A DNA stretch of 64,000 nucleotides from Aporrectodea caliginosa (GCA_020284085.1 JACEVL010000207.1:447001-511000); one strand, 5' to 3'. Positions 1 through 12,891 are shown, numbered from the stretch's first letter. Program-made: numbers and translations. Notes: generated from the letters alone by a model not told the origin.

Positions 1-613
1 CTCATTGTTCTTTGCGTCAGATTTTGCTACGGATTTGAAACTGGTACAGAGGTTTGGTAAAGTAAGGTAAAAGTGAGGTAACTTATTCTTAGAGTGACAA
101 CTCATTTATCACTGTTTTTTAATTTATACATGCAGGCATGTTATTCTTGTGTATACACATATGGACAGTCGTACATATAAATGTACATGTTTACATACAT
201 TCGTAAATGTATACATACATCATACATAGATATTTACATTAATATATACGTGCATGCATGCATGCACACATACACACATGTTCATGCATACAGACTTGCA
301 TACCGTGATATATATATATATATATAAGCATGCATGCATGCATAGTAGAAGAACTGGTGGTTCTGTAGTAAAGGCATCTTCTGCTATGGTGAGAGAATGA
401 CAATGGAGTGCTAACAACTATACTTCATTCTAAGGTTTTTCAGGGTCAATATTTTATTAAGAAATTTTTAATTCAATCTGTCTTACTGGATTTTACAACC
501 AGAATTCTTGGTTAAAAGGCTGGAATTTATTTCATGTGAATCACCTATCAACAGATCATGTTTTCCAGTTTCTGTGGTTGATCAGACTGTGTCTTTTCCT
601 GGTTTCTTTCCAG

Positions 614-2765
614 GTGAAATCGTGGGTCAAAGAGCTTAGGAAAATGCTCGGAACCGATGTCTGCCTTCGAATAATTGGCAACAAGATTGATCTAGAGAAG
701 GATCGGCATGTGTCTTTGGAGGAAGCTATGGAGTAAGCTATTCATCATATCGTATATGGCATCTTAGAACAGGATATATGGGCTTAGCCATAGAGAGAGA
801 AATTCCTTAACAATGCTATCTTTGAAGCATATTAGGAATTTATGGTAACTTTCTAGTGATGGTTACTAGCATATAAGCTGCATTATGTTCATGATGGTAA
901 ATTGGTGATGATAAATTGGTATGTTCACTTATATTTCATGTAGTTGAATGTCAAACATCTCCAAATGCACCGCTTACATGTGCTGACCTAAACATAGTAA
1001 AGATCGATAGGTGGCGCTCCGGCGTGTGAACACCGACTCAACACGGCTTCCCGTTTTTCTCTATTTACATGCTTCAGCCGTGGTTGGGTCGGGAGCGCTC
1101 CTGAGTAGTAACCTTGAATTCGTGTCTTGGGGGCGCTATATAAATCTTTGGAATGAATGAATGAATGAGTAAACAATTGTGTTGAACTGAATCAGTTGAA
1201 ACAGTGTGTTTGTTTAACTCTTTGATGATGAGAATTGACTAAGAGCGACTGGGAAACCAATGCAGCTCGTCATTAGTGTGCTAAAGGAAGGGTTCCTATA
1301 GGTTGGATGTACGAGAAATCAGGACAGACATGACAGGAAGCCGTGTTAAATTTCACAATGTTCTTCATGATGGTTAATTGTTATATTGAATTGCATGGTA
1401 GTTTCATTTATATGGTAAATTGGTGATGGTAAATATTCGTGTTGAGTGGCAAAGTATACTTCATGGTGGTAAATTGGTGATGGTAAATTGCTCTGTTGTA
1501 TTGCTCAGTATACATTGTCATGGTAAGTCCATAATAATATGCCGTTAGTCGGCATTTGATTACATTGTTGTATGGTGCTTTGTGTCATTTTGCAGATATG
1601 CAGAATCCGTTGGTGCCAAACATTTCCAGACATCAGCAAAACTAAACAGAGGCATTGAGGATGTATTTCTTGACATCACTAAGGGTAAATTTGTGTATTT
1701 ATCTAATTATTATGCATAAATAAATAAATGCAGTTGTTCCCAGGACACACCCTTCGTAGTTTTCAAGAGGTGCTATATAAATTTATCGCAGCTGCAGATT
1801 GTTCGTTCATTTGGTGAGTCTTTAAAAATAATTGCTAACTGACGAAGTTTAACCAGGAAGCATTTGGAATCGATGAAACATTTTGTGAGTCGAGAGATCA
1901 CTGACCTATCCAGCCCCGAGCAGCTATTTGCTAGTTCAGCAAACTATCCCTTCTGAGAAAATACCCTATTCAATCAATCAATATGAACGTGAACTTGATA
2001 TTGTGTCCCTTCAAGACACCTACTTAAAGGCACTCATGGCCCAGCTGCAGCTGAAAAGAACTGTTTTAATGACAAGTGAAAGGCCAAAGAATTTGTCCTT
2101 GGTAGCAGACATAGCTCCAATGGAAGGATGTTCCAGGTGGTTGGGCTCGTGACAGAGAAATCCTGGTATTGCGCGGTGGAAGTGCTTGCAAAGGGGACAA
2201 GCAAGTCGCCATGGACTGCAGAACGTTTGCTACAACTTTCCTGTTCCATGTCCCTACTCTTCACCCTGCATTTCTTTGGCCAAATGCAGCAAGACTACGG
2301 TGTTGTCATGTCGTTTGCATTAGGGTGCTGACGTTAGATGTCGCTTCTTCTTAAACTACTTAAATAGATGTATAACGTGCATGTCGGAAGCTTTTATCAT
2401 ACAGGTGATAGTCATTTATCGTACAGGTGATAGTCATTTATCGTACAGGTGATAGTCGTTTATCGTACAGGTGATAGTCATTTATCGTACAGGCGAGTCA
2501 TTTATCGTACAGACCTGTGTTAGTCATTTATCGTACAGGTGATAGTCATTTATCATACAGGTGATAGTCATTTATCGTACAGGTAATAGTCATTTATCAT
2601 ACAGGTGATAGTCAACTGGATTTGGTTGGTTTATGTTTAGCAATGCTGCAGAAATCAGACGAATCGGCTCCGATTTCTCCCTCCACCCGACGGAACGTAG
2701 TGACTATCATTGACGATGAACCCGCTCCAAGCAGTGTGGGTGGGTCGTGCTGTGGCGGATCCTGA
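614..2765 (+). CDS. RAB21: RAB21 small GTPase, 3' part (three exons)
   Basis: Rab21 is an endosomal Rab GTPase that acts in integrin and early-endosome traffic. Coding exons are 614-732, 1596-1684 and 2641-2765, with phases 0, 2 and 1 that join without a break. The first exon reads VKSWVKELRKML and carries the guanine-specificity motif GNKID. The second carries the G5 motif TSAK and the helix GIEDVFLDITK. The third has the Rab21-type tail with IIDDEP and a C-terminal CCGGS, a double-cysteine geranylgeranylation site, then TGA. The P-loop, switch I and switch II exons are missing, so the gene starts upstream of the window. The acceptor at 2640 (TTTAG) was chosen because it restores phase and gives a normal length between TSAK and the tail. 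The intervening introns hold a LINE scrap and a minisatellite. Orthology to RAB21 rather than another Rab5-group Rab is firm because of the IIDDEP tail. Confidence 0.93.
2034..2264 (-). pseudogene. LINE reverse-transcriptase C-terminal fragment
   Basis: The minus strand encodes a short piece with FSVTSPTTWNILPLEL followed by LLPRTNSLAFHLSLKQF. This is the usual ending of non-LTR retrotransposon ORF2 proteins, whose general form is F.V..P..WN.LP..LR, then a Phe-rich helix. It lies in the last RAB21 intron, has no catalytic motif and is a truncated relic. Confidence 0.65.
2395..2617. repeat. 22-bp minisatellite, about 10 units
   Basis: Tandem units of roughly 22 bp (core ACAGGTGATAGTCATTTATC) end only 23 bases before the acceptor of the terminal RAB21 exon. 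Units differ by point changes and one is shortened. Most units contain CAGGTGATAG, which resembles an AG|GTGATA 5' splice site. Confidence 0.9.
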
Positions 2766-3640
2766 GGAGGAACGATAGAGGGACGACTTATTTGTGATGA
2801 CATCAGCGTGGTTAGGGTCGCGTATAAATAGTCCCGCTGCTGACCCTACGTTCCTTCTCCTCCTCTTTTCCTTGATCAACTGCAGCATTCGATGTGAGCC
2901 AGTGTGGACAGTTCCTAGCTGTTGCATCTGTAGGGAGAGAATTGTCGAGCTTTTGTGATCCGCTGGAGTAAATGGAGGTGGTGAAAGATATGCCTTGTTG
3001 TGCTGTGAAAATTCCTTTTTTTAAGGTTCTGGAATACTGAACGCAGAAATTCTTTAGTAAATTTTCTTTTCTGTCGTATCTGTGGTATGTAAATCTATGA
3101 TTTTTCGTGCTTTTAAGATGATAATAGTGAAAATTAAATTCTGATTTGTTGCAACCGCCTAACATTGTACTTCGAAGTTTTGACACATTAGTAGCGGCAT
3201 CAGTGTGCTATTCCCATGTGATGGGAACTGTGGACATCTATGGTTACTCTGGTCCCAGTCTTTTATAATCGATTGATTGTATCATCATGTTCAATTCTGT
3301 TTTAAGTTTAGAGTTATTATTATTTTTAGATTTGAGTTATGGTAATGACTTTATTGCCTTACCAGAACTGTGGATCTTAATATAGGACTTTGAAAGTGTT
3401 GAGGCTTAGAGCTACAGCTGATGTGTCTCTGTTTTCATATGTGATACTCTCGTCCGTTAAGCTACTTTAAGTTAAAGAGTTACTTTGGTATCGTTAGCCA
3501 ATCGTATCTGTTAATTGTAAGAGAAATACTGTGTATTTAAGAATGTTCTTTGTAACCTCTTTCTGTTAAAGTATGTGGCTTAGATTTTAATTTAATAATA
3601 AACTGGATGTTCATATGTATCCATGTAGGTAGCAAGTTAC
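2766..3640 (+). other. RAB21: RAB21 3' UTR and polyadenylation signal
   Basis: This is non-coding sequence after the RAB21 stop. A canonical AATAAA lies at 3597-3602, about 830 bases after the stop, and no exon-like signal intervenes. The UTR end is inferred from that signal only. Confidence 0.5.
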
Positions 3641-6302
3641 TCAATATAATACCTAAATATGTGCAGACCAGTTTGCGCAGTCATTGGAAGGCAGAGTCAA
3701 CATGACCACTGTTAACGGAGCACGGGTTAAAGCGATTGTACTGAAGTACAGTAGTTTACTATAGATGTCTTAGGGTGGCTAGAAACCTCAACGGCATGAA
3801 GTAGTAAAGCGACTTTTTTTTATCACAGTAGCCATCAAGCATAATGAGGTCAGTTTTGACAAGACAGCAATCCCTCAAGGGTACTCTGAGGGGGAAGCCA
3901 CTTACGTACTCTGAGCAATTTCATTTTTCTCGGCCTCAGCATTAGAGGGTGGGTGACTAGTCATCTTCCTCACCATCGATCTTCCAATCACCAGTGCACA
4001 TGCAGTTTACTCATTTTATAACGAAGTTCGCTGGGATGCAAGTGGAGCAGAAGTCTTGAAATGTCTTTCTGTCCTGGCAGGTATTTGAACCCCAACCTCT
4101 AGGTTGACAGTACTGTATGCTAACCAGTAGGCCTGTCAAGGGGCATCTGGAGGACATGAAAGTAACACCTGACCGTTTCTAGAAGTTACCGAATTATTAC
4201 TAAAATTTGACACCTGTGCTAACCAGTACGGTACGGTATGCTAGATGAACTAAATTCGTGATGCATGTCCCAAGCTGTGTTATGTATGAATTCATCAGAC
4301 AAAGTGGGAAAATGGGACATGAAGCATCTTTTACCTTCGATGTTCAAAAGCCCACCATACGACCCACACGTGGTCCTCTTGTGCAAGTAAACTGTATGGT
4401 GGATGACCAATTCCTTTCCAGGATATGCAAGTGCCCAGTGGCAAAGAGCCAGAAGGATGGACAATAGGGAACATCGAGACTTGGAGATGGCATCTGGTAA
4501 AACAACACTGGGAGGAAGGAAAGGGAAACCACCTCGCTGTTTATTCCAGGCACAATGAAAACGACAAAAATAAATTAAGGAAAGGCACAAAATACATAAG
4601 AATGGTGTCGTTTCATTTTTTCCTGGACCTGCCTAACGGAAGAACAATGAAGAAGAAGGCATGCTATACGGATAGTCTGGTAGCCCAACAGTCACTTATT
4701 AACTCCATAAAAGACGAGGCACAAGGAGCAACAGTTCAAGTTTTATTGCATGCTTGGTTTGGCAGAATTGCACTGCACACGAAATCGAATTCTTGCATAA
4801 AGCAGCATTTCACACCTGTATATGCTTGTACCTTCTTTAATTTTAAACGAGCTTCAATAAATACTGTCACAAACAATACAGAATTGACAAAATTTAAGAG
4901 CTTTGCTTTCGAGTTAGTATGAAACTCTGGTCATACACCGTCATTAGCATGTTAATCAAACGTAATTGGGCATAAAGATGAAGACAAATTAAAAGGTGGT
5001 GATTGGTAAAAGCAAAACTGAATGAGCAAACTGTCTGATTAAAAAAATAAACCGTATTATTAATAGTCAAATAAAGCAAGCTCTAAAGAAACAGGCGTTC
5101 GGCATGATTATTCGACTGCAAACTGTCAGAAGACGCTAGAATGGCGGATAAATATGTCTTAAATATTCAAGAATACAGTGTCAATGACGAATAACACAAA
5201 TGAGCACATTTGTTACCTGTAAAGTCCAAGAATGATATATTTAGAACTGAAACAACTTTGAAAAAACCGGATCCCTTTGACTTCAAAGCTTACAGATTTT
5301 AAAAAGGAATTATCTTCAAAATAGGATTATCTCTACACAAAAAACAAACTGATCTAATGCCAAAATTTTTATTGCATGATTAAAATTGTTAAATTCTCAA
5401 AGCAGGGATCCTTTCAGAAACTGATTATAGCTTAACAAATATTTTAGAACCTTCAAACAAATTTAATGTAAAGTGCAATGATTGTAAGAACTTGATCTGC
5501 ATATGATTATTGACACTGGCATCCAGTATCATTGTACTCTGAGCAACAATAGCTTTTAATAATAATTTCTAATATAATCCTATAATTTAATAATTTTAAT
5601 TTAAAAAAATTTAATTTAAATTAATAATAATTTCTAATAATAGTTTCTTATAATAACAGTGTCATGATAATTAATAGTTTCTTGGTTGATACAAAAGATA
5701 TTCATAACGGCATCACTAAACAGATACAACTATCCTGTTCCTGTCATTTTCATATTAATGCAACTTAAAATATTAAGACAGATAACGAACATTTTTCGAT
5801 ACACTATGGCTATGTTTAACTCTGTTTCTATTCGAAAAACATATCAAAGGTGACAAAAACAAACTAACACAAAGTTCCAGATTTAGAAACACAAAAAATT
5901 CACGATTCCATTGTAAACGCATTACCTAAATCCAAATTGACTTCAACATAATTGACAACATAATTGACCTTATAATCACTTTAGAAACTCGACCTCGACT
6001 TTCCATTACGTACAACTTCCCTTGTTCCATTCTGCTAATGATGCACATCGGTTCGACTAAAACAAACCAATAACCGGAAGAAGATAAACCAGACCGTTGA
6101 CACAGCCCTGAACACTTGAAAACTCGTTCTGAACATCTGTCAAATACCTAATTCCAAAACATGATACCGTTCTTTCCAGAAACAAATTCCGTTACATAAC
6201 TCGTTAGCATCGCTAGCCGCTTGTTGATATAAACAGCAATTCTGAGCCAGAAGATGATGACTGCGATTGAAAGTCAGCAGAGATCCCAGCGCTTTCGTCG
6301 AC
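3641..6302. other. Convergent intergenic region and probable AGPAT 3' UTR
   Basis: This AT-rich region lies between the convergent RAB21 and AGPAT3/4 genes. On the minus strand AATAAA occurs at 5373-5368 and 4747-4742, so the acyltransferase 3' UTR may run about 0.9-1.6 kb past its stop at 6303. A SINE-like tRNA promoter relic (minus strand) lies around 4065-4140. A 165-codon open frame at 4425-4922 matches nothing I recognise and is probably chance. No other gene is visible. Confidence 0.5.
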
Positions 6303-9300
6303 TCATTCGTGTTTCTTGTTGTTACCGTAGTCAGAACTCGACGTTTCAATTTCCGTCTGACTAATCATGAAGCGTACGATGGCATAACCTGAACACAAAA
6401 ATCAACACGGATTTCGTTTAGTTTCTCCTATTTTTGTAGCGCCACTATTACCACTACCTCAGGTGTTCATGTGTGTACTTGGCTTTTTATATAACATCTT
6501 AGCGAAGTTTGAAAAGATGCTGAATAATTAGAAACATACCACAAAGTATCAAGTTACGTCACAAGTCCTTAGTGACTTTCAAAGCATTCTAGTATCAACT
6601 CAAAGACGCATCAACTATTTCAATTGCAAGATTTCCCAGAAGTAAAAAAAACAGTTTCACTACTTCCAAACTGTCCTTTCCTTTAATGGTAATATATAAA
6701 TAATCCTATTTCTATAATTTTCACCTGTTCTGTATAAGTTTTTCTTTCTTGAGGAGATTACACTTACCTCACATAAAACAATTAATTGTTACAGTTTGTC
6801 TTTCTTTATCTGCTGCAGAATAGATCCCCATGAAATCAATGAGTAGGAAAAAATGGAGTCTCTAAAACACCTCTATCATTGCTATTAATTATTATTCATA
6901 ATAACAACAATTATTATAAATTATCACTAATTCATAAACTTGCATAGCGTCTGAAGGTAAGACACCACAGCATAGAAGCACTACACAAAACATGGTTATT
7001 AAATAGTGGCGCTTAATAAATGCGTAATAATAATAATAAGAAAAACACTGACTGACCTCCCAAGAGGAGTCCAACGGTTGTCAGTTGAAGAAACAGTGAA
7101 CCCTGAAGGACCACCATTCTAGCAAAGTAGAAGAGCGGAATGCTGAGAGCAATGGACCACAACGCCCAGATGATGAAGTCATTCACTCGCTTGGGAACGT
7201 CATAGCACTTTCCTTTGACGAAGCGGTTGTTTTGCACAAACCCGTCATAGATATCATCCTGCAGGAACAACACCAAAGCACCAATCAGTCCAAAGCAATA
7301 CTAATATTATTAGCCATTATTAATAATTGTGGGACACAGTCAGTGGCGTAACGAGGGGGCAGAGGGGCGGCCGGGCGCCCGGCAGGGGTAGCAAAATTAG
7401 GCTTCTGAGAATTTTTTGTGAAAGAAATGAGGCACAAATAGTGAAAAAAGTAAAAAGTAACACTATTATACATGAATCTTGCACGGGGCGCGGGTGTGGG
7501 GGCGCAAAATGAGGCTTGTGACAGAAATTTTGGTGGAACCAAGGAAAAAAATTCAGGAAAATTCTTGCCACCGGGCGCACGAACCCCTAGTTACGCCACT
7601 GGACACAGTGGCTGATTGGTTAGAGCGTTCGCCTTGTAAGCGGAGAGTATGGGTTCGAGCCTCCTCTGAGACGGTTACTGTGTAGGGACCTTGAGCAAGT
7701 CCTTCACTCACAATTGCTCAGCACCATCGATTGATGCTTGGTTATTAGATAGTCGTTAGATAGTGGTGCTTAATAAATGCATCATAATAATAATAATAAT
7801 CTTATCACAGCCTTATGTAACATTATAATGTTTCAACAAGGGTGCTTGTTAAACGCATAAAATTTGTTAAAGACAAAAATGTTATACATTTAAAAATGTT
7901 ATACATTTGTTTTGCTAAACTGATGTAATATATTCGTTCATAATGACATCTAACATCATATAGGCTAGCGCAGAGAGAACCTGTCCTCCAGCGCTTGTGA
8001 ATAAGCTGGTGCCCCGGCGCTCGTGAATAAGCTGGTGCCCTGCGCTTGGCTTTCGAGTGGCGCTTTAGAAGTTTGGAGATTACGATTACCTCTAAGTAGA
8101 TACCTTGAAGGGGTGCTATAGAAATTTTCATTTACATTACAATAATAAAGATTCAGACATGTGGTTCATTTTGAAATTATTCTCCTCACCTTTTCCTTGA
8201 AATGTTTGTGCAGCCATTTGCCGCAGGCTTCGTCTGTTTCGGTCGGCACTTGCTCTAAAGGAATTCGCCTACAAGAAACAAAATCATCTGAATGGATATA
8301 TCTGCATAAAATTTCCCTAATCTATTTATATAGCACCACCAAAATCTAATTTCTACTTTCCCAGACCCATAGACTTTCAACGAGGCTTCTCCAACAGTTT
8401 AAAATATTCAACTATGATTTCCCTTGAACTGACCATCGACCAATGCCTTGTGTATAATGATAAAGTGCTACTTGTTTGGATCAGCTTCTTTACAAGGTCC
8501 AATAACACACAGGACTTTGAAGTCCTCATTTAATATCATGCAACTACTTTGAGCACAGCCCTCTGGCGGACAGGACAATTTCACATAGATCTTGCATCCT
8601 TGGCTTTGTCACAATGCGAATAAGTGTGATTACGATGGCTTAGCACTTTAAAAAATGTTCTGTCGTGACGGCTTAGCACTTAAAAATGCTTCAACAGGAC
8701 AGACTAGCACTTAAAAACTTTTTCACCACGATGGCTTAGCATTTAAAAAATGCTTCATCACGACGACTTAGCACTTGGCTATTGAAGAGTCAATGACACA
8801 GGTAAGAGACCTAATGATAACATAGCCTCATTAAAAGACACTTCTTCAGACCATCGATACCTGCCAACGACGGCGTCATACGGAGGAGACTTTGTAAGTT
8901 TGGTACACTTACCTCAAGTACATCTCTGCTCGACATTTCTTTCCCTGAATTATACTCATCAGGGTTGGAGGCGCCGCGTCCTTTGCGAAGGCAACGGTCA
9001 AGTCAAGAATTGCAGGCACTGAAACGGACATACACAAGGGGTGAAAATGGTAGGGTGACGGTTTCCACGACAACAATGCCTCATATATATTATCATCCTG
9101 AAGGCCACCGAGAGGTGAAAATGGTAGTATGTAAACTGCTGCCATGACAACAGTGACCCATTAGATTGGGGTAGTAATCCATTATCACTCTCTGTGTCTC
9201 CCACTTAAGCTTAAGTTATGATAAAATGACCCATACTTGTTTACTTTAATTACCTAGCAGTATACCATTTGACACATGTATCAATGGTGAAGTAGTAACC

Positions 9301-11876
9301 ATCCCTGCAGCATACTAGCTCCATGTCCAGGATTTTAGGATATGCCCACTGGCAGCTCATGACCAAAATAGAATGAAATGATTGGCTAGCCATATCTAAC
9401 CAAGCGACATGTGAGGCCCAGTTTAGCATGGCGATCGTCGTCATGGTTACGGTCGCCATAGCAACAGAGACTCGTACCTTTGCCCTTGAGACCATGCATC
9501 GACTGAACGAAACCTTTCGTTCGAGGCAGCAGGTGGTGTTGAAGCTGTGGAAGACCCTTCTGCTTAGCGACCTCCATGCTCAGCACGTGCTTGGCCTCCG
9601 TGAAACGCGTTCCCTCACAAAACAGAAGCAACTGCAAACACCAACAACAAACGCTGGATTGCTTAGTTAAATCGCGAATGAGTATTGCATTTTCAGACAG
9701 TTGTTATTATAATTAGAATTATTATTGTTATTAGTATTATCGCTATTAGTAGTAGTAATAGTAGCAGTATGATTACTTTTAATTATTATTATAATCTAGT
9801 AGTATTATCATTATTATTATTAGTTGTAGCAGTGTCAGCAGTATTATGATTAGTATTATCATTATAACATTAGTATTATTATTATCATTATTTTCAATTA
9901 TCAGTAATAATAATAATATTATTATTACTATTATTATCATCATCATTATTATTATTAGTAGTATCAGTATTATTAGTAGTAGAAGTAGTAATATTTAAAC
10001 AACTCATGTTGCACCATAAAGTTAAAATTCAAGATGGCGAAAAGATCTAGTACATGTACCTGCACTAGACATAGCAATCCCTTGTCCGCATTTTGGCAAT
10101 CCCCTCCCACCCCCTCTTTGACAAAGTCCTTAATGGATGACCCCTAATTCCTCATAAAAGATATCTGATAAACGTACGATTACTTTACTGTACATTACAA
10201 AACAATACAAGCAGAGGGATTAACTTACAGTGACCCAGTAGCCGTCTGGATAGTCTCGGATGTATTTCAAGTCGCGTGATATGATTTCCTTGTCCTTGTC
10301 CCACGTTCTCTTGAGGAAGATGCTTTCCGTAAACATCCACGCCCAGCCGATCAACGGAACAAACTTCAGACTAGACTTTCCAAATATCTTCGTTCCCTGA
10401 AACCATATTATTATTCTTATTATTTCTAGTGTTATTTTAGATACACAAGCCCAGAACCAACCTAACGGATGTTCATCTAGAGTCGAAAGGTAATATCACA
10501 TTAATCACGTCAATTTAAAATTCTCAAGCACGTAAACCATGAAAAGCTGCTTTTCCATCAGCTTCAATGGTTTAGGTTTTCAGTGGAAGGCCGTATCAGA
10601 GAGACCATCCAAACAATGAAAAAGCACACTGCTCCTCGAGTTACATTGTAGGGGCGTAGGTCAAGGAGGCCCCACAGACTACAGATCATAGCGACAACGG
10701 TGCTACACGAAAAGCTGTTAATCATATAAGATAATGATTAGATTGATTCAAGTGTTTAGATTAGTGATCAGAAGAGATTAGTACTAACGCCAAGCATCTT
10801 GAGCCGTTCAGCGAGAATCCAAGCCATGAGCCAGTCAATGTCATACTTATGATTCATCAGAACGATCGTGTGTTCGTGACCGAGGTAACGGAGGTCGTCG
10901 ATGTTCTCAAAGTGCAACGTGCAGTTGGAGCCAGACCACCATTGCGCAAGGAACGTGAATTCTGGACAACGCAAAAATCACAAGAAATCCCATGTAAAAC
11001 TAGTTCTCTGCTAACCAGTAAAAGCAGGAAAGGACGAAGGCTTTAAACTAGTACACGAATAGGTAACTAAGTCAGTTTGTAAGTTAGTATCTAAGTCACT
11101 ATGTAAGTAAGTCAGTATATAGCAACCGAGCTCTTTCTAGGCATTGGCGGAGTTTGGTATAGTCTGCTCAAAACTTATTATATCCAAAGAATATACTACA
11201 TAATTATTATATTACATATACCCCTCTCATCTCACCAATTAAGACCTAGAGCACACAACCATACTCTCCCACCCAAGGACAACTCTCAATTTATTCAGAT
11301 CATTATATAAAAATATTTACTAGTTTATTCTTCTAATGAACTTTAATTATTCTTTATCACTCATGTTAGCATTTCTGCGTTTTTGTCAGATTGTTTTCTC
11401 AATTAAACGAATATATATTTACATAGTACATATACACATTTCGACCTTACTTCTCCAACGAACTTCTCTTGAAGCGATCATCAATCAATGTCTTTAGCAT
11501 TATGATAACGGCACCGTAGAAGTTATCAGATCAGGATAGAATAGAATAACTTCAAAATAACTCCTTTCTAACTAAAAGATCCATCCATGCAAAAATCCAT
11601 TTGTCATATCTGAATGCCCACAACAGGATCCAATCAGCACAAAAGAACTGGCCAATCCCAGCAATCAAAATCCGAAAATAAAGCTGACTCACGACACCAG
11701 TGCGAGTAAGCAAGCCCGATGACAATCTTGCGGTAGAGCGTCTTGTTAAACGGCCAGATGAAGATGTAGGTGAGCAGCATGAGGAAGCATGCCACAAGGC
11801 CGCTCGTCACAAACACATATCCAATTAAGATGTGGAATGGAAAGAACGTGGCCTTCATCCATGCCCAGAGCCTCAT
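6303..11876 (-). CDS. AGPAT3/4: 1-acylglycerol-3-phosphate acyltransferase, AGPAT3/4-like, complete
   Basis: This membrane enzyme acylates lysophosphatidic acid with acyl-CoA to give phosphatidic acid, on the ER or Golgi. Coding exons in transcript order are 11876-11693, 10961-10789, 10396-10229, 9631-9478, 9018-8913, 8268-8190, 7258-7057 and 6388-6303. All borders are GT-AG and all phases agree. The product is 383 aa (human AGPAT3 is 376). A hydrophobic N-terminal segment lies at residues 10-42. The catalytic NHX4D motif is NHKYDID at 98-104, with block II at GTKIFGKSSLKFVPLIGW, EGTR at 181-184 and LLPRTKGF downstream. A membrane stretch lies near 315-355, and the tail TEIETSSSDYG resembles the family ending. 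The start ATG opens MRLWAWMKATFF, and an acceptor lies 10 bases upstream at 11887, so the 5' UTR is spliced. I cannot separate AGPAT3 from AGPAT4 orthology. Confidence 0.95.
7341..7601. mobile_element. hAT-type MITE, TSD GACACAGT
   Basis: This 261-bp element has ends CAGTGGCGTAAC and GTTACGCCACTG in inverted orientation. It is flanked by identical 8-bp copies GACACAGT at 7333-7340 and 7602-7609. There is no transposase. It sits in the last AGPAT intron, right beside a tRNA-derived SINE. Confidence 0.92.
7605..7800 (+). repeat. tRNA-derived SINE (family A)
   Basis: The head has an A box TGGCTGATTGG and a B box GGTTCGAGCC at tRNA spacing. A family-specific body (CCTTGAGCAAGTCCTTCACTC) and an ATAATAATAAT tail follow. 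Further copies lie at about 17340-17560, 19505-19640, 23165-23365, 29090-29275 and 34470-34590 (minus strand), and at 31205-31345 and 50065-50205 (plus strand). Confidence 0.85.
7985..8130 (+). repeat. LINE 3'-end repeat
   Basis: This copy contains GTGAATAAGCTGGTGCC twice, then GGCTTTCGAGTGGCGCTTTAG and a TTACGATTAC tail. The same ending closes the LINE at 39.5-40.4 kb, so these short copies are best read as 5'-truncated LINE insertions. Confidence 0.75.
8625..8785. repeat. Degenerate 37-40 bp tandem repeat
   Basis: About four units share the core GGCTTAGCACTTAAAAA with a CATCACGA-like spacer. It lies in the AGPAT intron between 8269 and 8912. Confidence 0.7.
9700..9995. repeat. Imperfect trinucleotide-rich tract (ATT/AGT)
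   Basis: Imperfect runs of ATT, AGT and ATC triplets fill much of the AGPAT intron between exons 3 and 4. This is low-complexity sequence. Confidence 0.85.
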
Positions 11877-12204
11877 GTTTCCACGTCTGTTCCAAGCACA
11901 AACACAACAAATAACCCTCGCACGGAACTCCAATCTAAACGAAAACGTACGCTATAAACATGGAGCATACACATATCAATGCATGTTTGTGTGGTTGTCT
12001 GTTTGTTTGTGTGTGTGTGCATGCATGCATTCACATGTGTATGCATGCATACTAAAACACTGCAGGGCATGCAGCAGTTGAAGGTAAATGTTCAGTCCTT
12101 TCAACTGTTTCCTGATCATCTCACTGACAGCTGATGTACTCATTTGGTAGCCGCGTTCAACAGAGTATGCTAGCTGAACATAAATCCTGAAATTTTATTT
12201 ATCC

Positions 12205-12400
12205 TTCAGTCCTGGTGGGCATAAGGTTGACTCAAATTCTCAACTCCTTAGAGGTGACTGTACAATGAGCAGTAGGACAGGTGGGTGCCTTGCAGGTTGC
12301 CATACAATTTGACTCCTGTTAAACTTGTTATTATCTGTTACTACCATATCATGTTACAATCTTATGCCATACTTGTCAGTTTAAATTAATAAAAAAAAAT
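12205..12400 (+). repeat. SINE family C copy
   Basis: The body includes GTGCCTTGCAGGTTGCCATAC, GACTCCTGTTAAACTT and CTTGTCAGTTTAAAT, then an A-rich tail. Related copies at 23360-23590 and 43735-43965 keep a tRNA-like head with GTTTGATACCC in the first of them. Confidence 0.7.
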
Positions 12401-12511
12401 TATTATTATTATTTTAACCCTTCATATCTGTGCTGAAAGCCAAGCATGCTAATTACTACATCACATACTATACACTAGTAATTAAGTAAGTAAGTGAGAA
12501 AGTAAGTATAT

Positions 12512-12734
12512 CCTTTATTGCACCAATTGCTAACCACATCTTCGTTTACATTCTACAATGGCCTATAATCACAAATGTTACATTTTAATTGTAAGTGATT
12601 GAAAGTAAGTATTGTTATTGTTAAATTTAATAACATAGACCTGGTGTGACGTCACCTTTATTGCACCAATTGCTAACCACATCTTCGTTTACATTCTACA
12701 ATGGCCTATAATCACAAATGTTACATTTTAATTG
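12512..12734. repeat. 80-bp perfect direct repeat
   Basis: Positions 12512-12591 and 12655-12734 match over 80 bases, starting CCTTTATTGCACC. They are separated by 63 bases and lie near the possible AGPAT UTR exon. The identity indicates a recent local duplication or a collapsed-haplotype artefact. Confidence 0.9.
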
Positions 12735-12794
12735 CTATAACATAAAACCAAATTAATTAATATTTGAAATGAATTTTGATGCAAAGAGACCTAC

Positions 12795-12891
12795 CTGTAA
12801 ATGTAGACTGCCAAAGACTGTGCAGGAAATCAGATTAAATAGTTTTTGCACTCGATGAGAAGAATGTGGGTCAAAAACGGTGCCTCGGAAT
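12795..12891 (-). other. Possible non-coding 5' UTR exon of the AGPAT gene
   Basis: The minus strand shows a pyrimidine-rich acceptor ending TTTTCATAG at 12892 and a good donor CAG|GTAGGT at 12795. The pair frames 97 bases upstream of the first coding exon. There is no conserved reading frame. This is an inference from splice sites alone. Confidence 0.3.

Noticed and set aside
1928..2152. 74-codon plus-strand frame as an extra RAB21 exon
   Set aside because: The RAB21 phases close directly from 1684 to 2641, and the opposite strand of this segment is a recognisable LINE end.
2395..2617. CRISPR-like array
   Set aside because: Units are contiguous 22-mers without unique spacers in a eukaryotic intron; it is a minisatellite.
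4425..4922. 165-codon plus-strand open frame
   Set aside because: The composition is not protein-like and I recognise no motif. A 123-codon frame overlaps on the other strand, and it lies in the probable AGPAT 3' UTR zone.
7605..7680. tRNA gene reading of the A/B-box segment (and similar at 31205, 50065, 57750)
   Set aside because: The acceptor and anticodon stems do not pair well and the same body follows each copy, so these are tRNA-derived SINEs.
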